The translations under genes were made by a program, and so were the position numbers. Positions 6,851-14,871 of a DNA stretch of 18,978 nucleotides are shown here, piece after piece. The notes beneath the pieces were generated by a model. The model was not told the origin of the DNA. It did not search any database and saw only the letters and a program-made list of their open reading frames with translations. This stretch comes from JALEVB01 sp022768265. GTDB lineage: Bacteria > Bacillota_I > Bacilli_A > Erysipelotrichales > Erysipelotrichaceae. How positions within the stretch are numbered: position 1 is the stretch's first letter; each line of letters begins with the position of its first letter. The stretch is from contig JAXFJE010000017.1 in assembly GCA_034168985.1 (NCBI GenBank), positions 1-18,978 of the forward strand, given 5' to 3'.

Positions 6851-8422
6851 ATGAAGAAAAAGATGCTAGTTATCTTGGCAATACTAACAATAGCATTATT
6901 CTCCATAATTTACTTTGGTAAGATAGATGCGAATGATAAACAAGAAACAATTCGTGAAAGAGAATATACAGTTGAAAAAGGTAATATCGTAGTTGGTGTT
7001 GAAACAAGTGGCTTAATACAAGCTGGCCCAAACATCCATTCGGCTGAAGCAGGAAGTGTTATTGATGAAATATTTGTAAGAGTTGGCAGCGAAGTGAAAA
7101 AAGGAGAAAAGTTAGCAAGCATTGATAGAGAACATTTACAAGACCAAATTGAATTGGCTCAACAAAAGGTTGCAGCTGCGCACATTGCTTGGGAAAAGTT
7201 AAATACAACCAAAAATCTACAAGTAAGCCAAAATGAGCAAGAACATCAAAGTGTTTTAGATGATATAAATCAAACCTATGAAAATGCAAAAAGTAATCTT
7301 GCGAATGATAGGCAAAAACTACAAAAACAAATAGATGATTTAAGCGGTCAATTAAAAATATTGCAGGATGATTTATCAGTGCAATCTGCTAATGTTGCTG
7401 AACTTAATAAAAAGATAGAAATAAATAAGGAGCAGCTTGATAAAAATAATATAGAAATAGGAAGCTTAAAGGAAAAGTTAATAGCCATAGGGGAAACGTT
7501 CGAAGAAGCTGTGGACGATGCCAAACTCAGTGAAAAACAGGAAATTCTTTTGCAAATTACTAAATTAGAAAATGAAAATATGTCTTTGCAGCAAGAGCTA
7601 GATAGATGCTTAAGTGATCCTGCGTTTCAATTGTTTAATGCTACTAATAACAAGATTAGTGAAGTTACTCAGTTATTAAATGAAGCTCAAAAAAAACATG
7701 AAGAAATAAATAGTGAATTAAAGACCCAAGAATTAGAGCATCAGCAAGCATTATCTAAGCAACAGGAAAATAAACAGTTTACATCGCAACAATTACAAGC
7801 GCAAGTAAAATTGATGGATGAAGAGCTAGATAAAGCGTGGAATGAATTAGAAATCGCAAATGAAGAGCTACGGTCACTTAAGAAGCGTTTAGAAGATCCC
7901 ACTATATATGCTCAATTAGATGGTGTTGTTACTGCAATTAATTATAAAAGCAAAGAAATGGTTGATGATTCTAAACCTGTATGTGTTATCGGAGAACTAT
8001 CTAAACTTAGTATAACAGTGCCTGTAAGTGCATCAGAAATAAATGATATCGAAGAAGGACAAAAAGTAAATATCAATGTCGAAGCATTTTCACAACAAGA
8101 ATTTAAAGGAACGGTACAAGAACGTTTATTGGTTGCTAATGAAAATGGAGATTATTTAGTGATCATTAATATTGATGACCCTGATCAACAACTATTACCA
8201 GGCATGAAAGCTTATGCAACGATAGTAATAAAAGAAAAACTTGATATCTTAACTTTAGCCAATAAAGCCATTATGATCGAAGAGGGCAAACAATATGTAA
8301 AAATTCGTGATGATAAGGGAGAATTGGTCTTAAAAAACATTGTAACGGGTTTTTCTGATGGTAGGGTTAGCGAGATATTAGATGGTTTAGATGAGCATGA
8401 TACGGTAATAGTACAGGAGTAA
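6851..8422 (+). CDS. Efflux adaptor, HlyD/MacA-like, with a long coiled coil
   Basis: This 523-residue protein is the adaptor of the export pump encoded by the next three genes. One N-terminal membrane anchor (about 4-21) is followed by a half-lipoyl motif (about 59-92, AGSVIDEIFVRVGSEVKKGE). A coiled coil of roughly 250 residues (95-345), rich in Gln, Glu, Lys and Leu, comes next. The second lipoyl half (about 355-390, AQLDGVVTAINYKSKEMV) and beta-barrel regions (SITVPVSASEINDIEEGQ, and GTVQERLLV to the end) complete it. MacA of Gram-negatives is about 370 residues, so the hairpin here is much longer than usual. AGGA (6840-6843) supports the ATG. The permease gene begins 2 bases after its stop. 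Isoleucine is mostly encoded by ATA, unlike in the housekeeping genes to the right. Confidence 0.9.
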   Translation: MKKKMLVILAILTIALFSIIYFGKIDANDKQETIREREYTVEKGNIVVGVETSGLIQAGPNIHSAEAGSVIDEIFVRVGSEVKKGEKLASIDREHLQDQIELAQQKVAAAHIAWEKLNTTKNLQVSQNEQEHQSVLDDINQTYENAKSNLANDRQKLQKQIDDLSGQLKILQDDLSVQSANVAELNKKIEINKEQLDKNNIEIGSLKEKLIAIGETFEEAVDDAKLSEKQEILLQITKLENENMSLQQELDRCLSDPAFQLFNATNNKISEVTQLLNEAQKKHEEINSELKTQELEHQQALSKQQENKQFTSQQLQAQVKLMDEELDKAWNELEIANEELRSLKKRLEDPTIYAQLDGVVTAINYKSKEMVDDSKPVCVIGELSKLSITVPVSASEINDIEEGQKVNINVEAFSQQEFKGTVQERLLVANENGDYLVIINIDDPDQQLLPGMKAYATIVIKEKLDILTLANKAIMIEEGKQYVKIRDDKGELVLKNIVTGFSDGRVSEILDGLDEHDTVIVQE

Positions 8423-8424
8423 AT

Positions 8425-9627
8425 ATGCATTTTGAAGAAATATTACGCATGTCTATCATCAATATGCTTGAAAATAAATTTAGGTTGTTGCTTACTTCGT
8501 TAGGAATTGTCGTGGGTACCGTTACTATTATATTGGTATTTGCCATTGGTAAAGGAGCAGAAGTTGAAGCAGCTAAACAATTTTCCAATTTGTCAGCTGA
8601 TACTGTGTATGTTAATCTAGATCATTCTTCATTGGCTCTAAACCAAAAGATAGATGAAATAGAGAAACTTAGTCCTTTTTTGATGGAAAAGATCATAGAA
8701 GAAAGTACAAGTTTAGAAGGATTATATCTAAGAGCAAGTAATTTTCAAGAAATGTCATATAAAAATAATAGTGCGTCTGGCAGTGTACTAGGAGTTACTT
8801 CTGATTATTTAACAATTTCTAGTTTATCACTTGCTAACGGCGGCGATTTTAATGATGAAGATCATATATCTGGAAATAGAGTTGCTATTATTGGGTATGA
8901 ATTAGCCCGTAAATTATTTGGAACAGATGAAGCAATCGGTAATTATTTAAAAATCAAGGATGAACGTTATCGTGTCGTGGGAATATTAGCTAGAAGTGCG
9001 GATGGTTTACAGGGCATGAATGTTGATAACAGTCTATTCATACCATATGAAACGATGGAAAAAACTGAATTGATGGATGATTATACAACAACTCAATTAG
9101 TTGGAAAAGCTAAAAATATCAAACTAGTTGAAAAAGCCAAACAAGAAATAATGAGTACATTGAATTATTATATGAAGGATGCAAGTGCTTATAAAGTTGA
9201 GGATGCAGGAACTAGAATTGAGGCTGCAACAGCTTCGGCAACGACCATGAGCATGTTATTGATTTCTGTCGCTTTGATCGTGTTTATCGTTGGCGGCATT
9301 GGAATCATGAATGTCATGTTCGTGACGGTAAAAGAGCGTACAAAGGAAATAGGTATATTAAAAGCATTGGGGACGAGCAATGATGATATACTCAAGCAAT
9401 TTTTGTTAGAAGCAGCGTGCATAGGTCTTTTTTCAGGAGTTGTTGGAGTTTTGATAAGCTTCTTAGCCTTGAAAATAATTGTATATTTTAACGTACCGAT
9501 ATATCCAAGCTGGATGGGAAAGATAATTGCATGTTTGTTTGCCATCATAACCAGTACGATATTTGGATTTTACCCAGCATACAAGGCGGCACAGCTAATG
9601 CCAATTGAAGCATTGAATGATGAATAA
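8425..9627 (+). CDS. MacB-like ABC transporter permease
   Basis: This 400-residue permease of the MacB/FtsX superfamily lacks a fused ATPase; the ATPase is encoded separately at 10162. It begins MHFEEILRMSIINMLENKFR, a typical amphipathic lead into the first membrane helix (about 21-41). A large MacB-type outer domain follows (about 45-265, with SLANGGDFNDED and RVVGILARS segments). Three further helices lie near 278-300, 325-350 and 363-388. The conserved ERTKEIGILKALG coupling helix before the third helix and the PAYKAAQLMPIEAL ending are hallmarks. AGGAG (8415-8419) sits 5 bases before the ATG, overlapping the end of the adaptor gene. By family it is mechanotransmissive and probably extrudes or senses amphipathic compounds or peptides; the substrate is unknown. 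Confidence 0.93.
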   Translation: MHFEEILRMSIINMLENKFRLLLTSLGIVVGTVTIILVFAIGKGAEVEAAKQFSNLSADTVYVNLDHSSLALNQKIDEIEKLSPFLMEKIIEESTSLEGLYLRASNFQEMSYKNNSASGSVLGVTSDYLTISSLSLANGGDFNDEDHISGNRVAIIGYELARKLFGTDEAIGNYLKIKDERYRVVGILARSADGLQGMNVDNSLFIPYETMEKTELMDDYTTTQLVGKAKNIKLVEKAKQEIMSTLNYYMKDASAYKVEDAGTRIEAATASATTMSMLLISVALIVFIVGGIGIMNVMFVTVKERTKEIGILKALGTSNDDILKQFLLEAACIGLFSGVVGVLISFLALKIIVYFNVPIYPSWMGKIIACLFAIITSTIFGFYPAYKAAQLMPIEALNDE

Positions 9628-9644
9628 AATAAATGGAGGATAAA

Positions 9645-10160
9645 ATGAAAAAAATTATAATATTAATGATGATCGTATGTTTAAGTGCATGTACAAATCA
9701 AGAAAGCAACGTGTCAACATCAATAACCAACAACGATGATGTCTCAGAAGAGGTAGTCACTAGTGCTAAAGCATACATAGGACAAATTTCAGCAATGACG
9801 GGAAACAGCATAAGTTTAAGTGTTGGGGAGATTTCCATAGATGAGAATGATCAAGCAAGTGAAACATATATTTATGATGGATCTGGTGATACAAGAGTTG
9901 CATCGGAGGAAGAACTACGACAAGAAAGCGGGATGATGCTAATGATACCAGCTGGTGATGGTGAAGAAGCAACGCAAGAGCGTGAGAAGATGCCAATTGT
10001 ATTTACGGGAGAAGTATTAGAATTTACGATTCCTGCTGGAGCGAAAATCACTAATGCCTTAGGCAAAGAAGTAAGTTTTGATCAGCTAAAGACAGGAAGC
10101 TTGATTCAATTGATCGTTAATGAACAAACAGCAATTGTTGAAAGAATTATTTTGATGTAA
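9645..10160 (+). CDS. Small lipoprotein of the export operon
   Basis: This 171-residue secreted lipoprotein has a KKIIILMMIVCLSAC signal with the lipidated Cys at residue 16. The mature part opens with a low-complexity Ser/Asn/Asp linker. Short beta-rich segments follow: AYIGQISAMTGNSISLSV, then EVLEFTIPAGAKITNALG and TGSLIQLIVNEQTAIVERII. This pattern of repeated small strands recalls DUF5666-like OB-fold modules, but I do not claim membership. GGAGG (9635-9639) places the start at 9645; an ATG twelve bases upstream overlaps that site. Lying between permease and ATPase genes, it is probably an accessory to the pump, for example a substrate-capturing or assembly protein on the outer face. That role is inferred from context only. 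Confidence 0.85.
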   Translation: MKKIIILMMIVCLSACTNQESNVSTSITNNDDVSEEVVTSAKAYIGQISAMTGNSISLSVGEISIDENDQASETYIYDGSGDTRVASEEELRQESGMMLMIPAGDGEEATQEREKMPIVFTGEVLEFTIPAGAKITNALGKEVSFDQLKTGSLIQLIVNEQTAIVERIILM

Positions 10161-10161
10161 G

Positions 10162-10830
10162 ATGATCATACTAGAACATGTAAACAAAAGTTATCAGCTG
10201 AAAGATGAGCGTATTCCAGTTTTGAAAGATATTTCCTTACATATTGCTAGAGGAGAATATGTTTCTATTTTAGGAGCATCAGGAAGTGGAAAGACAACCT
10301 TGATGAACATCATAGGATGCATGGATCATCTAGATAGTGGAGAATATTATCTAGATGGTAAAAAAATAGATTATGCTAACCCTAATCAATTAGCAAAATT
10401 AAGAAATGAAAAAGTGGGTTTTATTTTTCAAAAATATCATTTAATTAATAAATATACCATTGTCCAAAATGTAATGCTTCCTTTGCTGATTAGCGGAAAG
10501 AGATATTTAGAAGCTTATGAAAATGCCCAAAAAATGTTAAATGATGTTGGCTTAGGCCATCGCTTGAATCACAAGCCGAATGAATTATCGGGTGGGCAAC
10601 AACAAAGAGCGTCAATAGCTAGAGCTCTTGTTTGTCAGCCCGCAATATTGTTGGCTGATGAACCTACAGGAGCTTTGGATTCAAAGACTGGTCAGGATAT
10701 CTTAATGTTATTTAAGCAATTAAATGAGAATGGACATACCATAATTCAAATAACGCATGATGAAAAAGTTGCGAAAATGGCAAAAAGGATCCTATATTTG
10801 AAAGATGGCATGATGAGTGAAGAAGCATAA
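10162..10830 (+). CDS. ABC transporter ATP-binding protein, MacB/LolD type
   Basis: This 222-residue ATPase powers the permease at 8425. All motifs are present: Walker A GASGSGKTT (38-46), Q-loop Gln90, signature LSGGQ (142-146), Walker B ILLADE with catalytic Glu167, D-loop SALD-like GALDS (170-174) and H-loop His199. The TDELK-style Y11 region and the C-terminal RILYLKDGMMSEE match the LolD/MacB subgroup. It starts 1 base after the stop of the lipoprotein gene and has no obvious ribosome site, so it is probably translated by coupling to that gene. A strong terminator follows, making it the last gene of the operon. Confidence 0.95.
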   Translation: MIILEHVNKSYQLKDERIPVLKDISLHIARGEYVSILGASGSGKTTLMNIIGCMDHLDSGEYYLDGKKIDYANPNQLAKLRNEKVGFIFQKYHLINKYTIVQNVMLPLLISGKRYLEAYENAQKMLNDVGLGHRLNHKPNELSGGQQQRASIARALVCQPAILLADEPTGALDSKTGQDILMLFKQLNENGHTIIQITHDEKVAKMAKRILYLKDGMMSEEA

Positions 10831-10834
10831 TATA

Positions 10835-10894
10835 AAAGAATCTAAATTGTGCGAATAGATTATCAATATTCAAACAATTTAGGTTCTTTTTTTT
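10835..10894 (+). terminator. Bipartite intrinsic terminator of the export operon
   Basis: A 16-bp stem (10835-10850 with 10874-10889, one G-U pair) encloses a loop holding a second inner stem, GAATA and TATTC. The T run starts inside the right arm and extends to 10894. The hairpin is unusually long for a plain terminator. Confidence 0.88.
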
Positions 10895-11019
10895 GCAAAT
10901 ATAATTATATTAAAATTAAAGATGATAATAATGTTTAAAAAATATTATAATTATATTGATAAAATTTATGCGAAGATACTTGATTGTTGAGGTAAAAAAT
11001 AAAAAGGGGGTAAGGTAAG

Positions 11020-12288
11020 ATGGAATTACATGATAAAACGTATCAAGAATATGTCAAGATCCTAAAAGATGAATTAGTACCGGCAATGGGGTGTACCGAA
11101 CCGATTGCCATTGCTTATCTGGCAAGTTATGCCAAAAAGGTCTTAGGAAAATTGCCAGATAAGGTAGTTATCGAAGTTAGTGGCAATGTGTTGAAAAATG
11201 TTAAAAGTGTAGTTGTACCTAATACAGATAAGATGAAAGGTATTCAAGCGGCATGTGCAGCAGGTATCGTGTGTGGCGATGCCAATAAGAAATTAGAAGT
11301 AATATCGCAAGTAGAAGATACGAAATGCATAGCGGCGTTCATGGAAACTTGTCCGATCATCATCCAAGCCGCCCAAAGCAATAAGATCTTTGATCTTTTG
11401 ATTACCCTATATAGTGAAAAGGACTATGTAAAGGTAAGGATCGTGGATTATCATACGAATATCGTTTATGTGGAGAAAAATCATGAGGTCTTGTTGGATG
11501 CTAAGGTCAGCGAAGATATTAAAAAGGCGAGCTATGATTGTTTAAATATCGAAGATATCTTTGCGTTTGTGCAAATGGTAGATATCAAGGATATTCAGGA
11601 CACCTTGGATCAGCAGATCAAATATAATATGGCCATTGCCAAAGAAGGTCTTACTAATGATTATGGAGCAAATATTGGTAAAGTGCTGTTACAAGCTTAT
11701 GGGCAAGATCTCAATGTTAAGGTCAAGGCCTATGCAGCAGCGGCTAGTGATGCACGGATGAATGGTTGTGAGATGCCGGTGATCATTGCTTCGGGCAGTG
11801 GTAATCAAGGAATCACTACTAGCGTACCGGTTATCGTGTGGGCCAAGGAAAAAGGCTATGCTATGGATAAGTTATATCGTAGCTTGGCCTTAAGCAATCT
11901 AGTGACCATTCATCTAAAAAGCGGTATCGGTCGCTTGAGCGCTTTTTGTGGAGCAGTTAGTGCGGGAGCAGGCGCTGGCGCTGGGATCGCTTATTTGGAA
12001 AGCGAAGATCTAGTGACGATCTCGCATACGATCGTTAACGCTTTAGGGATCATCAGCGGTACGATCTGTGATGGGGCTAAGGCTAGCTGTGCCGCTAAGA
12101 TCCAAGCAGCGATCGATGCGGGCATTACTGGCTACTATATGTATATCAATGGTCAAGAATTTAAAGATGGTGAAGGCTTGATCGTTAAAGGGGTGGAAAA
12201 TACCATCAATAATATCGCGTTATTAGCGCGGGAAGGCATGAAAGAAACGGATAAAGAAATCATCAAGATGATGGTGAAAAATTGTTAG
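11020..12288 (+). CDS. cyuA: L-cysteine desulfidase, CyuA/UPF0597 family
   Basis: This 422-residue iron-sulfur enzyme is expected to break L-cysteine into pyruvate, ammonia and sulfide in the cytoplasm. The N-terminal PAMGCTEP motif carries Cys25, the position I recall as catalytic in the Methanocaldococcus enzyme (MJ1025). Three later cysteines, Cys310 (SAFCGAV), Cys350 (GTICDG) and Cys357 (KASCAAK), are spaced 40 and 7 residues apart, the same spacing as C282, C322 and C329, the proposed [4Fe-4S] ligands of MJ1025 as I remember them. Gly-rich GASGSGNQGITTSVP-type and GAGAGAGIAY segments fit the SDH_alpha-like fold. The gene follows a terminator, with AAGGGGG and AAGG ahead of the ATG. Its stop codon overlaps the ribosome site of the peptidase gene. 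Related serine dehydratase alpha subunits are the main alternative, but the length and Cys pattern favour the desulfidase. Confidence 0.88.
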   Translation: MELHDKTYQEYVKILKDELVPAMGCTEPIAIAYLASYAKKVLGKLPDKVVIEVSGNVLKNVKSVVVPNTDKMKGIQAACAAGIVCGDANKKLEVISQVEDTKCIAAFMETCPIIIQAAQSNKIFDLLITLYSEKDYVKVRIVDYHTNIVYVEKNHEVLLDAKVSEDIKKASYDCLNIEDIFAFVQMVDIKDIQDTLDQQIKYNMAIAKEGLTNDYGANIGKVLLQAYGQDLNVKVKAYAAAASDARMNGCEMPVIIASGSGNQGITTSVPVIVWAKEKGYAMDKLYRSLALSNLVTIHLKSGIGRLSAFCGAVSAGAGAGAGIAYLESEDLVTISHTIVNALGIISGTICDGAKASCAAKIQAAIDAGITGYYMYINGQEFKDGEGLIVKGVENTINNIALLAREGMKETDKEIIKMMVKNC

Positions 12289-12296
12289 GAGGATAT

Positions 12297-13238
12297 ATGA
12301 GCACATTAACATCTTTTGGCTTAGGTCATGTTAGTGACCAACGAGCAAAAACAGGCTGCAGCGTAATTTATTTTCCCCAAGGTGCCAATGTGGGTTGTGC
12401 GATCATGGGCGGAGGACCAGCTTCCAGAGAAACAATGTTAGCTGACCCTTTGACAGCAGCTAATAAGATCAATGCCTTGGTCTTAGCTGGAGGCAGTGCC
12501 TTTGGGTTAGCCGCAAGCGATGGGGTCATGCAATGTCTTAAAGATCATGATATTGGTTTGGAAACGGGTTTTGCGAAGATTCCGTTGGTCATACAATCAG
12601 ATATCTATGATCTAGGATATGGCGCAAATGATCGCTTCCCTGATGCGAAGATGGGCTATGAAGCATGTTTAAAAGCGATGGCTTCGCTTGATGAACAAAG
12701 CGGTAATATTGGGGCAGGCTGTGGCGCAACGGTTGGAAAGATCATGGGAATGAAACAAGCAAGCAAGACGGGTTGGGGCTTTTACCATGAAAATATCAAT
12801 GGCATCAATGTCTGGGCCATGGTGGCACTAAATGCTTTAGGTGATGTCTATGATCCAAGCAATGGTCAGATCATTGCGGGGGCATTAGATCCAAAAAGAC
12901 AACATTTTGTTAATACTGATGCCTTATTAAAACAAAGCATCGTTCCTCAATGGAGCAAGACCAATACGACCATAGGTGCCGTGATAACCGATGCGGCCTT
13001 TGATAAAAGTGCTTTATGCAAATTAGCGCAAATGACCAGTTGTGCTTATGCGCGTTGTATCTCGCCAGTATTTACGATGATGGATGGGGATACGATCTAT
13101 GCCTGCAGCATAGGGGATAAAAAGGTCGATATCAATGTCATGGGAACGATCATGGCACGTAGCATGGAACAAGCATTGTTACAAGCATGTAAGCAAGCGA
13201 AGATCACAGATGAGGAATTTTTGAAATATTGCCGTTAA
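12297..13238 (+). CDS. P1-family (DmpA/NylC-like) self-processing aminopeptidase/amidase
   Basis: This 313-residue Ntn-type hydrolase of family P1/S58 is made as a precursor that cuts itself before a nucleophilic Thr or Ser. The predicted cut is Asn223-Thr224 within KTNTTIGAVITDA, which resembles the NylC site (Asn-Thr-Thr-Ile-Gly) better than the Gly-Ser site of DmpA. The N-terminal part has LTSFGLGHVSDQRAKTGCSV, then GGGPASRET and VLAGGSAFGLAASDGVM, all typical of the family. AGGAGG (12287-12292) fixes the start at 12297; an ATG 15 bases earlier lies upstream of that site. Known relatives act on N-terminal amino acids, beta-peptides or nylon oligomers; the substrate here is unknown. Pairing with the desulfidase suggests a role in releasing amino acids from small peptides, which is inference. 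Confidence 0.88.
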   Translation: MSTLTSFGLGHVSDQRAKTGCSVIYFPQGANVGCAIMGGGPASRETMLADPLTAANKINALVLAGGSAFGLAASDGVMQCLKDHDIGLETGFAKIPLVIQSDIYDLGYGANDRFPDAKMGYEACLKAMASLDEQSGNIGAGCGATVGKIMGMKQASKTGWGFYHENINGINVWAMVALNALGDVYDPSNGQIIAGALDPKRQHFVNTDALLKQSIVPQWSKTNTTIGAVITDAAFDKSALCKLAQMTSCAYARCISPVFTMMDGDTIYACSIGDKKVDINVMGTIMARSMEQALLQACKQAKITDEEFLKYCR

Positions 13239-13243
13239 AAATT

Positions 13244-13252
13244 TGCTATAAT
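13244..13252 (+). promoter_or_regulatory. Extended -10 promoter of the tmk operon
   Basis: TGC-TATAAT is a full extended -10 element (TG-n-TATAAT). A TTGAAA lies 20 bases upstream of it (13221-13226), too far for a regular -35 box, which fits an extended -10 promoter. It lies just after the peptidase stop codon and 28 bases before the tmk start. Confidence 0.65.
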
Positions 13253-13280
13253 AATAACGTTGTAAAAAGGAATGAAAGAT

Positions 13281-13904
13281 ATGAAGGGTAAATTTATCAC
13301 ATTTGAAGGGCCAGATGGCAGTGGCAAGACCACTTGTACCCAAGGGGTATATGAAAAACTATTAGCAGAAGGGTATGATGTCATTTATACTCGCGAACCT
13401 GGGGGCATCGAAATTGCAGAACAGATTCGCAATATCATCTTAGACCCTAAAAATACGATGATGGATGCACGTTGTGAAGCTTTATTATATGCTGCAAGCC
13501 GTCGTCAGCATCTAGTAGAAAAGGTCTTACCAGCTTTAGAACAAGGCAAAATTGTTTTATGTGATCGCTTTGTTGATAGCTCGCTGGCTTATCAAGGTGC
13601 TGGCCGTCATTTGGGAATCGATGAAGTATGGTCGATCAATCAATTTGCGATCGAAGGGCATATGCCAGACTATACGATTTATTTAAAGGTCGATCCACAA
13701 GTCGGTTTAAAGCGTATTGCTAGCCGTAATAATAAAGATCGCTTAGATCAAGAAAGCTTACAATTTCATTTAGATACCTATCAAGGTTATCAAGAAGTAG
13801 TAGCGCGCTTTGAAAAACGTATGATCGTGATCGACGCTAATCAATCTGCCCAGAAGGTCATTGCCCAAGCTTATCAGATCGTAAAGGATAGCTTAAATGT
13901 TTAA
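13281..13904 (+). CDS. tmk: Thymidylate kinase
   Basis: This 207-residue enzyme phosphorylates dTMP to dTDP for DNA synthesis. The P-loop GPDGSGKTT lies at residues 10-18. The DRFVDSSLAYQGAGR motif binding the substrate is present, as are the TREPGG segment and the LID region around RIASRNNKDRLD. The length is normal for bacterial Tmk. I chose the ATG at 13281 because AAGGA (13267-13271) lies 9 bases upstream; an in-frame ATG at 13272 abuts that site and is unlikely to be used. It starts a tightly packed operon and overlaps holB by 8 bases. The tmk-holB order is common in Bacillota. Confidence 0.96.
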   Translation: MKGKFITFEGPDGSGKTTCTQGVYEKLLAEGYDVIYTREPGGIEIAEQIRNIILDPKNTMMDARCEALLYAASRRQHLVEKVLPALEQGKIVLCDRFVDSSLAYQGAGRHLGIDEVWSINQFAIEGHMPDYTIYLKVDPQVGLKRIASRNNKDRLDQESLQFHLDTYQGYQEVVARFEKRMIVIDANQSAQKVIAQAYQIVKDSLNV

Positions 13905-14871
13905 AGATTATCTAGCAGCTAATCAACCTATAGCCTATCGGATCTTAAGCAACGCTTTAGCCAATAAGCAGCTAGCACATGCATATATCTTTTATGGGCG
14001 TAATAATACGACCTTATTAGAAACGGCTCTTTTTCTTGCTCAAAGCATCGTCTGCAAACAGACCATAGCTTGTGAGCAGTGTAATGTGTGTCAAAGGGTC
14101 AAAAATTTTAATTATGGAGATCTGCTTTATCTTGATGGTAAACAAGCGACGATCAAAAAAGAAGATATCTTAAATCTTCAACAACAATTTGCCAAAACGG
14201 CCTTAGAACAAAGCGGCAGCAAGATCTATATCATCAACCATGTAGAAAATGCTAGTGATAGTGCCCTTAATAGCTTGTTAAAATTCTTAGAAGAACCAGC
14301 TAGCAATAATATCTATGCGATCTTTATCACTGATAATATCTATCAGGTCTTACCAACGATCGTATCACGTTGCGAGATCATCCAATTTCGCCCAGACAAT
14401 ATGCAAAAGATCTATCAAGATCTTCAACAACAAAACATCGCAAACTTAGATAGTTATTTTCTAAGTGGCTTAAATGCGGATGCTAGCTATGTAGAAAATG
14501 AGACCTATCAGTTAGCCGTTGTGGCTTTAGAACATTTTGTCAAAGCTTTTCCTAATAAACTAGACGATTTTCTATTATTTTATCAATTAGAAATGTTTGG
14601 CAAAGATAAAGATCAAGATCTAAAAGTAGCCAATGACTTTTTAGAACTAGCTTCATTATTCCTGCGTGATCTAAGCATTGGAAAAAATGAGGTCGATGGT
14701 TGGTATGGGGCAAAGATCCAAAGTTTTAAACAAGATATCAGCTTAGCAAAATGTTTGTTGATCATCTTACAACAAAAAGATAAATGTAATAAAACTAATA
14801 ATCTTCGATTGATCATCGATGAAATGATATATAAATTACAGGAGGTAATTAATGAGCGAACAAGCATGTAA
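13897..14871 (+). CDS. holB: DNA polymerase III delta-prime subunit
   Basis: This 324-residue subunit is the stator of the clamp loader, which places the sliding clamp on DNA. The AAA+ fold is recognisable from YRILSNALANKQLAHAYIF at the start, LLKFLEEP (127-134) and SRCEIIQF (157-164, the sensor-1/arginine-finger region). The P-loop is degenerate (GRNNTTLLETA, 34-44, without GKT), as expected for a delta-prime subunit that does not bind ATP. Four cysteines (Cys53, Cys59, Cys62, Cys65) form the zinc module. It overlaps tmk by 8 bases and ricT by 20 bases, so the three are translated from one message. Confidence 0.94.
   Translation: MFKDYLAANQPIAYRILSNALANKQLAHAYIFYGRNNTTLLETALFLAQSIVCKQTIACEQCNVCQRVKNFNYGDLLYLDGKQATIKKEDILNLQQQFAKTALEQSGSKIYIINHVENASDSALNSLLKFLEEPASNNIYAIFITDNIYQVLPTIVSRCEIIQFRPDNMQKIYQDLQQQNIANLDSYFLSGLNADASYVENETYQLAVVALEHFVKAFPNKLDDFLLFYQLEMFGKDKDQDLKVANDFLELASLFLRDLSIGKNEVDGWYGAKIQSFKQDISLAKCLLIILQQKDKCNKTNNLRLIIDEMIYKLQEVINERTSM

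Noticed and set aside
9189..9548. A 119-codon minus-strand frame inside the permease gene
   Set aside because: The plus-strand permease is complete with conserved motifs across this stretch; the antisense frame has no start signal or recognisable domain.
10895..11019. A promoter or leader RNA before the cysteine desulfidase
   Set aside because: A TATAAT occurs at 10946-10951 but no -35 box is well placed, and the AT-rich context makes chance matches likely; no riboswitch-like stem set is seen.
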